Shown here: in pieces, positions 5,912 to 11,315 of the stretch
How the letters are laid out: each line of letters begins with the position of its first letter
Numbering within the stretch: the stretch's first letter is position 1
Notes under the pieces: model-generated
The model's database searches: none
Told to the model about the DNA's origin: nothing
The model's input: the letters and a program-made list of their open reading frames with translations, nothing else
Source of the DNA: Verrucomicrobia bacterium UBA6354
GTDB lineage: Bacteria; Verrucomicrobiota; Kiritimatiellia; RFP12; UBA1067
Length of the DNA: 11,315 nt
Direction: 5' to 3'
NCBI GenBank assembly: GCA_002440145.1
Contig: DJRS01000161.1
Span: 1-11,315, forward strand
Made by a program: the position numbers and the translations under genes

Positions 5912-8008
5912 TCAGTCGCTTCCGGGCGTCATGTCGAGCAGCAGCTCCGACGGAGTCCCGGCCGAGGTGACGAGCAGATAATCGCGGGCGCGCGTACAGG
6001 CCACGTACAGCAAATTGCGCTCTGTATCGTAGATTTCCTCCAGCCCGGCGATCATGTCCGCTTCCGCCAGACGTTCGGGCGAAGGGATGACGTCGGCGTC
6101 GCACGCCATCACGACGACGGCCTGGTACTCCAGCCCTTTGGCGTCGAGCATGGAACAGAGTTTCGGCGGCATCGCCGCCCCGGCATACTTGCTCTTGGCG
6201 ACCGCCGCCCGGGCCCGCTCCCGCTCCCGGTCGCTGCGGTAAAAAATGGCAATCGCCTGCGATTCGACATGCTGTTCGCTTTGGAGCTTGTCAAGCCATT
6301 CGGCGACGCCGTCGATTTCGCTCTCGACGTCGGCAAACTGTCTGAAGACGGGCTTGGGACCGGACAAGAGTGAAATCGTCCCCTTGCGCTCCTGCACAAT
6401 GTCGTCCGCATCCGTCATCTGGTCTGCCATGAGTCTATCCGCCACGGAACGGATTTGCCGCGTCGTGCGGTAGTTGACCTTCAGAACCTTGCTCCTGCCG
6501 CGAAGGTCGATGCCGAACGGTTTCCAAGGGAAAGAATAGCGGATAATGCGCTGTCCGATGTCGCCGGCGAAGAAGAGGCACCCTTCACCCTGCGCATAGG
6601 CGCCGAGAAACGCCAACTCCGCCTCGCAGAGATCCTGCGATTCATCAACCACGATATGCGTATAGAGGCGGGGTCTATCGGGATGGTCCTTGAAGAACCT
6701 AGCCAATCGCCAGAACATTTCGTTCGCCGTCATCTGTCCGTTCTGTCTGAGCGTGCGGCGGACGATCTCGAACAGCTTCCACAACGCCGCGCGCCGTTCT
6801 TCGGAGAGTCGTCTCCGGACGCTGCGGCGAAGCGCATCCCGGTACGCCTCCCAGGAGGCAAGCCCGCGTGTATCGACGACGCGCTCAAACTCGCTGAGGG
6901 CGAATGCGGGCGGAATGCCTTTCGGGAGCAGCCCCGCATTCGCGTCGACGACGCGTTCTGCGATTTCCTTCAATTCGGAAGGTTCCAGAACATGCGGATG
7001 GCCCGGCTCGGTTTTGTCGAAGATCTCCAGACCAAACGCGCGGAAGGTGCGGGTGTCGCAGCGTTCACGTTCGCGTGAACGCAGCAGGGGCGCCACGCGA
7101 TAATTCAAATCGGCCGCCAGATTCTCGGAGAAAGTCGTGACGAGAACCATGGCGTCCGGTCGGGTGCGCAGGATGTGGCGCGCGTGGTGAAGCGCCACGA
7201 CGGTCTTGCCGGTGCCCGCGCTGCCGCTGACGCGATAGGCGCTCTTGTAGGTCTTCTCCGCGATTACGCGCTGGGACGGATGCAGATAGACGCACCAGGT
7301 ATCCCAGGCGAGCGAGCGAAGCGCTTCTTTGAGGTCTTGGTCGTCCGTGACCACCCACCACGCCTGCTTCTCGCGCGCCGACTCGAACGGCGGGGCGGCG
7401 ACCGCCCCTGCTGCCGCCGTTTCCGCGGGCGAAGGAACCTCCGGCTTCTCGCCGACGGCGATCTTCAGGACGGCTTCCACGGCGTCCGGCGGCAGATGCT
7501 CGCCGATTTCCAGCAGCTCGTCTTCGGACTTCGCCTGGAGGACGCGCGCCACCCACAACTCGGGGATGCCGTACGCCAGCAGGTCCGCGCGCGAAAGGCC
7601 GAGCTTTTCGCAGGGCGGGAGTTTCGGATGCGCCGCGCGCGGCGTTTCCGCGCGGGCCTTGGGCGCTTCGGCGACGACTTCGGGGATTTCGACGAGCTGC
7701 ATGGCGCCGGTCGCCGGATGCCGGTTGAGCACGTGGTTCCGCGCCCACCTGTACGCCGCATCGTGGTGGTCCGCCCAGCAGACGACCATCAGGCTCTTGC
7801 CGCCGATCTGTTTACGGAGAATGATGCGCAGGTCGCCGTTTACGTACGCGGACCACCAGCCGGCGTTGCCGTCGACCTTGTGGAGATTGTGCCGCGCGGC
7901 CGCGGGATCGAACTGCAGCCCCAGCACGGCGTTCGACACCATCCCCTGCTCACGCTCCGTCAGGCGCTTGAGCTGCTTCATGAACGATTGGGCGACAATG
8001 AGCGGCAT
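5912..8008 (-). CDS. UvrD-like superfamily 1 helicase with N-terminal RelE/ParE-like domain
   Basis: A 698-residue protein. Residues 1 to about 92 resemble the RelE/ParE toxin fold (MKQLKRLTERE near 10-20, GDLRIILRK near 58-66, VVCWADHHDAAYRWA near 75-89). A linker and a small helical segment (about 131-188) follow. The motor has Walker A GSAGTGKT at 262-269, DESQD at 455-459, AGDIGQ at 481-486, VNYRTT at 511-516, KGLEYQ at 624-629 and YVACTRAR at 668-675, the full set of superfamily 1A ATP-dependent DNA helicase motifs, so ATPase activity is expected. The ATG has AAGG nine bases upstream and follows the mod stop by 3 bases, which makes it the third gene of the cassette. It probably processes or unwinds target DNA in defence. 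Whether the toxin-like domain cuts RNA, binds DNA or only mediates contacts cannot be read from sequence. No separate antitoxin gene is adjacent. Confidence 0.88.
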   Translation of the reverse strand: MPLIVAQSFMKQLKRLTEREQGMVSNAVLGLQFDPAAARHNLHKVDGNAGWWSAYVNGDLRIILRKQIGGKSLMVVCWADHHDAAYRWARNHVLNRHPATGAMQLVEIPEVVAEAPKARAETPRAAHPKLPPCEKLGLSRADLLAYGIPELWVARVLQAKSEDELLEIGEHLPPDAVEAVLKIAVGEKPEVPSPAETAAAGAVAAPPFESAREKQAWWVVTDDQDLKEALRSLAWDTWCVYLHPSQRVIAEKTYKSAYRVSGSAGTGKTVVALHHARHILRTRPDAMVLVTTFSENLAADLNYRVAPLLRSRERERCDTRTFRAFGLEIFDKTEPGHPHVLEPSELKEIAERVVDANAGLLPKGIPPAFALSEFERVVDTRGLASWEAYRDALRRSVRRRLSEERRAALWKLFEIVRRTLRQNGQMTANEMFWRLARFFKDHPDRPRLYTHIVVDESQDLCEAELAFLGAYAQGEGCLFFAGDIGQRIIRYSFPWKPFGIDLRGRSKVLKVNYRTTRQIRSVADRLMADQMTDADDIVQERKGTISLLSGPKPVFRQFADVESEIDGVAEWLDKLQSEQHVESQAIAIFYRSDRERERARAAVAKSKYAGAAMPPKLCSMLDAKGLEYQAVVVMACDADVIPSPERLAEADMIAGLEEIYDTERNLLYVACTRARDYLLVTSAGTPSELLLDMTPGSD

Positions 8009-8011
8009 GGC

Positions 8012-10879
8012 TCAGACCTTGAAGATCTTCATCACTTCGTCGCCAAAGTGGTTGATGACTTTCACGGCGATACGCCCGTTCTTCGGACGGGGGAACGGGC
8101 GCGACGTCGTCTGGGCGACGCTCGCCCACTCTTCGGGATCGATGTCGTTGTTGAGGAACTTCTTGAACGCGTCGTAGACCTTGTCGCGTCCGGGGAAGTA
8201 GACATGCCGCGCGAAGAACGCCTCCTCGTTGTAGTCTGTGTCGAGCATCCAGCAGTCGATCGCGTCGGCGTTGTCGCTGCGGACCTCGTCGCTCTTAGGG
8301 TCGTAGACATCCACGCCCTTGATGGTCACGGTCAGTTCGTCCGTGTCTTTTACCGTGTTGACCTCGATATCGGGCTCGCCGAAGATGATGAACGGGTTGC
8401 CGCTGCCCGTATCCTTGAGGTCGGTTTCCGCCATGTGAAGGTCGCTGTTCATGCGCGCGTGCAGGACCTTCAGCTTGCCGAACGCACTATCGGACCCTTC
8501 CTCTACGTACGCCTCGAAGTTGAAGGCGCAATAGAGCAGGACGTCGAAACCGCCTTCCATCGCCTCGCGTGTAGCCGCTTTCATGTCCAGGCGGGTGACG
8601 GAGCCGAATTCGGGACCGAAAGCGATGGCGAAATGCTTCGTCTTGCGGTTCTCGGCGGCTTCCGTCCACCCCTCGGCGGCGATGTGCTTGCCGCCCGCCC
8701 AGGCGGTCACGGAATTGAACGTGATGCGGTCGCCCTTCTTCGCCTGCTTGACGCCCGACCGGCGCAGAATCTCGATCATGCGCGCGACATAGTTCTCCCC
8801 GTTGCCGTAGTCGATATCCTTGGCGATCTTGGAGACCGGGTCCGTCGTCGAGCCGTCCGGATTCACGATCAGCGCGCGCGTCGGCGCGACCGATTCGACC
8901 GTGAACGGACCGGCCACGCGCACGCGCTTCTTGTCTTCATACGGCTTGTCGTAGAGATATTCCGTCTCGGCGACGCGCGCGATGGAGGCGTCAATCTCCT
9001 TCTGCCGCACACGCTTCAGCTCCAGGAACTGCGCATGCGCCGCCTTCGCCGCGTCGTCCCAGCCGGGCGGGGCCGCGAACGGGACCTGCCACTCTTCCGG
9101 CGTCGCGCCCTTGTATTCGCCCGCATGCTGCGCCAATTGCTTCCTCAAATTGAGCGAGGCGTCCTCGTATTTCTTCCAGATGATGTCGATCTCGGCATTG
9201 TTCGCGATCGACTTCAGTGTGATGTGCGGCACGCGTTCGTAGACGAAGCCCTGCGCGATCTTGCCGTACGTCTCGCGGACGATCGCCTTGCCGGTGATTT
9301 CCATCTCCTTCTTCACGCCCGCGTCACTATCCGCCAGCAGATAGTACGGAAACTTCGCCGTCATGAGCCGCGTCCGCGCAAGCGCGAGCGCCACCCGGCT
9401 CGTGTCGATCGTGATCCACCGCCGCCCCCACTGCTCCGCTACATACGCCGTCGTCCCCGATCCGCACGTCGGGTCAAGCACCAAGTCCCCCGGGTCGGTC
9501 GTCATCAGCATGCAGCGCTGGATAACTCTTGTGTTTGTCTGAACTACGTAAACTTTTTGTTGCGTATTTCCAGACGAGGTATTCGACCAATTTGTTGTGT
9601 ACCGAATCAAATTCGTATCATCAGCATATCTTTTAACACTAATGTTATTTGCACTTGCTAACACTCGATTTGCTTTGCTCAAACGTCTCAATCCTTCCAA
9701 GCCCGAAGTCCAGTGTCGCCCCTTTGGCGCTTTAAACAAAGTACCATTAAAAAGAAACGGTTCGTCATCACCCCCCTGCGACGAAGCATCACCAGCTCGA
9801 TAAACTCTTCCCCCATTTGGAATCAACGAATTATCTACTCGCTCTGCGTCCGAAATCTGACGACAATAGCCATTTTCACATTCTACCGTTGAATAGTGTT
9901 GATCCTCTAAGCAGACATTCCTGACGCGATACAAAGGACGATATTTTACTGCACTCCTCTTCTTAGAGCACCAGATAATCATATCCCCCTCGCGATCTAG
10001 CAACGAACTCGTGAAACCAGACGTGGTCGAAAAATTTATTGTCGCAATATAGTTCTCCTCCCCAAACACCTCGTCCATCACCGCGCGCACCCTGTGCACG
10101 TTTTCATCGCCAATCTGCACAAAGCAGCTGCCGCTTTCGGCGAGCAGGTCCCGCGCGACGACGAGCCGATCCCGCAGATACCCGAGATAGGAATGGACAC
10201 CGTCGTGCCACGTGTCCCGAAACGCCTTCACCATCTCCGGCTCGTGCGTGATGTCATCCCGGTTGCCGTCCTTCACGTTCGTGGACTTTGTCGTCGGCTG
10301 CCAGTTGGAGTTGAACTTGATCCCGTAGAGCGGGTCGAAATAGACCATCTGCACTTTGCCGCGCAGCGCTTCGTTTTCCGCGAGGGACGCCATGACCTGC
10401 AGCGAATCGCCGAGAATCAGGCGGTTCTTCCACCCTTCCTCGTGGTTGTAGAACCCCGGTTGCACATTGGGGTCGAACCCTTCCACGCCTTCGCCGAGCT
10501 GCATCTGCGGCTCCGCGGCGTTCTTGCGGATCGCCGTCCGCCGCTTCATCTCCTCGATGAGCATGCGCGGGAAGATCTTCTCCTGCTGGTAGATGATCGG
10601 CGCCTTGACCTCCAGCTCGTTGAGGTCGCCGCGGCGCTTGCCGCGCCAGATGTACTGCGGGTCGAGGTCCGGATCGCGCGCGGCGAATTCGGCCGACAGA
10701 TCCGCCCCTTCCCGGCCGAGCGGATACTTCACGGTCTTTATCTCACCCACGCCGGGCAGGTTCTCCGGCGCGATGCCGGAGTATTCGCCCGGCGGCAGCT
10801 TCGGACGCGAATACTCCTTGTCCATCGAATAGTCGGCAACCTCGGTCCGGGGGGCTTTCTTGGGGGAATTCTTGGCCAT
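8012..10879 (-). CDS. mod: Type III-like DNA methyltransferase (Mod)
   Basis: A 955-residue, probably N6-adenine, DNA methyltransferase. The catalytic motif comes first (YFDPLYGIKF near 180-189) and the S-adenosylmethionine-binding motif later (LDPTCGSGTT at 468-477), the beta-class order typical of type III Mod. The region between (about 277-454) is the expected target recognition domain, and its DNA is about 43% GC against 58-70% in flanking lines. The catalytic tetrad is DPLY instead of the usual DPPY. The protein is long for Mod (about 600-700 residues is common): there are about 150 residues before the catalytic motif and about 450 after motif I, ending KVINHFGDEVMKIFKV. The tail is probably for contact with Res or DNA. 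The ATG follows AGGAGA by five bases, 10 bases after the res stop. Methylation should protect host DNA from the Res nuclease. Confidence 0.92.
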   Translation of the reverse strand: MAKNSPKKAPRTEVADYSMDKEYSRPKLPPGEYSGIAPENLPGVGEIKTVKYPLGREGADLSAEFAARDPDLDPQYIWRGKRRGDLNELEVKAPIIYQQEKIFPRMLIEEMKRRTAIRKNAAEPQMQLGEGVEGFDPNVQPGFYNHEEGWKNRLILGDSLQVMASLAENEALRGKVQMVYFDPLYGIKFNSNWQPTTKSTNVKDGNRDDITHEPEMVKAFRDTWHDGVHSYLGYLRDRLVVARDLLAESGSCFVQIGDENVHRVRAVMDEVFGEENYIATINFSTTSGFTSSLLDREGDMIIWCSKKRSAVKYRPLYRVRNVCLEDQHYSTVECENGYCRQISDAERVDNSLIPNGGRVYRAGDASSQGGDDEPFLFNGTLFKAPKGRHWTSGLEGLRRLSKANRVLASANNISVKRYADDTNLIRYTTNWSNTSSGNTQQKVYVVQTNTRVIQRCMLMTTDPGDLVLDPTCGSGTTAYVAEQWGRRWITIDTSRVALALARTRLMTAKFPYYLLADSDAGVKKEMEITGKAIVRETYGKIAQGFVYERVPHITLKSIANNAEIDIIWKKYEDASLNLRKQLAQHAGEYKGATPEEWQVPFAAPPGWDDAAKAAHAQFLELKRVRQKEIDASIARVAETEYLYDKPYEDKKRVRVAGPFTVESVAPTRALIVNPDGSTTDPVSKIAKDIDYGNGENYVARMIEILRRSGVKQAKKGDRITFNSVTAWAGGKHIAAEGWTEAAENRKTKHFAIAFGPEFGSVTRLDMKAATREAMEGGFDVLLYCAFNFEAYVEEGSDSAFGKLKVLHARMNSDLHMAETDLKDTGSGNPFIIFGEPDIEVNTVKDTDELTVTIKGVDVYDPKSDEVRSDNADAIDCWMLDTDYNEEAFFARHVYFPGRDKVYDAFKKFLNNDIDPEEWASVAQTTSRPFPRPKNGRIAVKVINHFGDEVMKIFKV
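9520..10060 (-). other. Low-GC island inside mod (target recognition domain)
   Basis: By hand count, 235 of 540 bases at 9541-10080 are G or C (43.5%). A line just left (9361-9420) has 42 of 60 and one just right (10321-10380) 35 of 60. The island encodes about residues 277-454, between the catalytic motif and the S-adenosylmethionine motif. The reading frame is intact throughout. It is best explained as an exchanged specificity module. Confidence 0.75.
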
Positions 10880-10889
10880 ACACTCTCCT

Positions 10890-11315
10890 TTAAGCTTCTA
10901 TTCCGAATCCGGCCAGCGCCTGCGCATAGGCGGCGCGGCAGTTTTCGCGCAACGCGTCCGGGGCGCCGAACCCGTCCATCAGGAAATCGTTCGCGTTCAG
11001 CTCGACGAACGCCCAGCGGCCGAAACGCTTCTCGGCGTTCACGCCGGGAATCCACATCTCCTCCATGGTCTGCTTTTTGATGTTCGCGTCGGCGTACCGG
11101 TAGCCCTTGACTTCGACGACGAGATGGAGCGGGTCTGCCGCGCCGTGCCCGTCGTCCACGAGGACGATGAAATCGGGCAGATAGGTCCGGCTTTCCGCGC
11201 CGAGCACGTACGGCACGTCAAAGCCGAGATTGCAGTTCTTCACGTAGCTGAGGGTTTTCGGGTGGGCTTCCAAAACGCCGCAGAGAATGTCCTCCCAGGA
11301 CGAATCGCAGACCGC
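10890..11315 (-). CDS. res: Type III-like restriction enzyme Res, C-terminal end (5' end off the window)
   Basis: Only the last 141 residues are present; the frame is open to the right edge, so the helicase part lies outside. The fragment holds a nuclease site of the PD-(D/E)XK class: PD at fragment residues 47-48 (YLPDFIVLVDDG), then EVK at 68-70 (LHLVVEVKGYR). The sequence around it (VKNCNLGFDVPYVLG before, WIPGVN and FGRWAFVEL after) matches my recollection of the C-terminal end of long type III-like Res subunits, which combine a superfamily 2 ATPase with this nuclease. An internal TTG at 11273 could be mistaken for a start, but 14 in-frame codons precede it with conserved-looking DSSWEDIL. 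The gene lies 10 bases before mod, an inverted order relative to the usual mod-then-res. Function: cleavage of DNA lacking Mod methylation. Confidence 0.85.
   Translation of the reverse strand, partial: AVCDSSWEDILCGVLEAHPKTLSYVKNCNLGFDVPYVLGAESRTYLPDFIVLVDDGHGAADPLHLVVEVKGYRYADANIKKQTMEEMWIPGVNAEKRFGRWAFVELNANDFLMDGFGAPDALRENCRAAYAQALAGFGIEA

Noticed and set aside
5428..5970. A 180-codon plus-strand open frame, with a purine-rich AAGGAGGAGGG at 5567-5577.
   Set aside because: The ribosome-site-like sequence has no ATG, GTG or TTG at a normal distance (the next ATG is about 25 bases away). The product has no recognisable domain and the frame runs into the helicase gene from the opposite strand.
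7175..9661. An 828-codon plus-strand open frame opposite the helicase and mod genes.
   Set aside because: It mirrors GC-rich coding sequence, is Arg/Asp/Val rich, and is contradicted by helicase and methyltransferase motifs on the other strand. It ends where the low-GC part of mod begins, as expected for a composition artefact.
11273..11273. TTG as the start of a small stand-alone nuclease gene.
   Set aside because: The frame is open for 14 further codons to the window edge with plausible Res sequence, and no ribosome site precedes the TTG.

Overview
The window looks like a high-GC bacterial chromosome carrying two unrelated gene blocks, both on the minus strand, separated by about 1.06 kb with no supportable gene. 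The organism is probably a Gram-negative, because it encodes an outer-membrane secretin with a signal peptide. Gene order and secretin style suggest the Planctomycetes-Verrucomicrobia-Lentisphaerae group, but that is a judgement from memory and no marker gene is present.

Left block (1-4907): a tightly packed operon for an envelope export or type IV pilus-like machine. A promoter at 4877-4907 is followed by a one-membrane-pass protein with GspL or fused PilM-PilN layout (4854-3589), a small PilO/GspM-like inner-membrane protein (3592-3053), an 850-residue secretin (3046-494), and an alanine-rich membrane-anchored coiled-coil protein that starts on GTG at 497 and runs off the left edge. Stops and starts overlap by 4 bases at two of the three junctions, and the third gap is 6 bases. 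The assembly ATPase, platform protein and pseudopilins are not in the window.

Middle (4855-5911): an AT-rich promoter region, several inverted repeats, a four-unit array of palindromic elements with an exact 22-base period (5338-5420), and GC-rich filler in which I see no convincing gene.

Right block (5912-11315): a type III-like restriction-modification cassette read leftward. It holds the C-terminal end of a Res nuclease with a PD-(D/E)XK site (cut by the right edge), a 955-residue Mod DNA methyltransferase, and a 698-residue UvrD-like helicase with an N-terminal RelE/ParE-toxin-like domain. Gaps are 10 and 3 bases, so the three are almost certainly co-expressed. The middle of mod, where the target recognition domain should lie, is about 43% GC by hand count, against 58-70% in two flanking lines. 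That suggests exchange of the specificity module. The RelE-helicase fusion as third partner of the cassette is the most interesting biology here.
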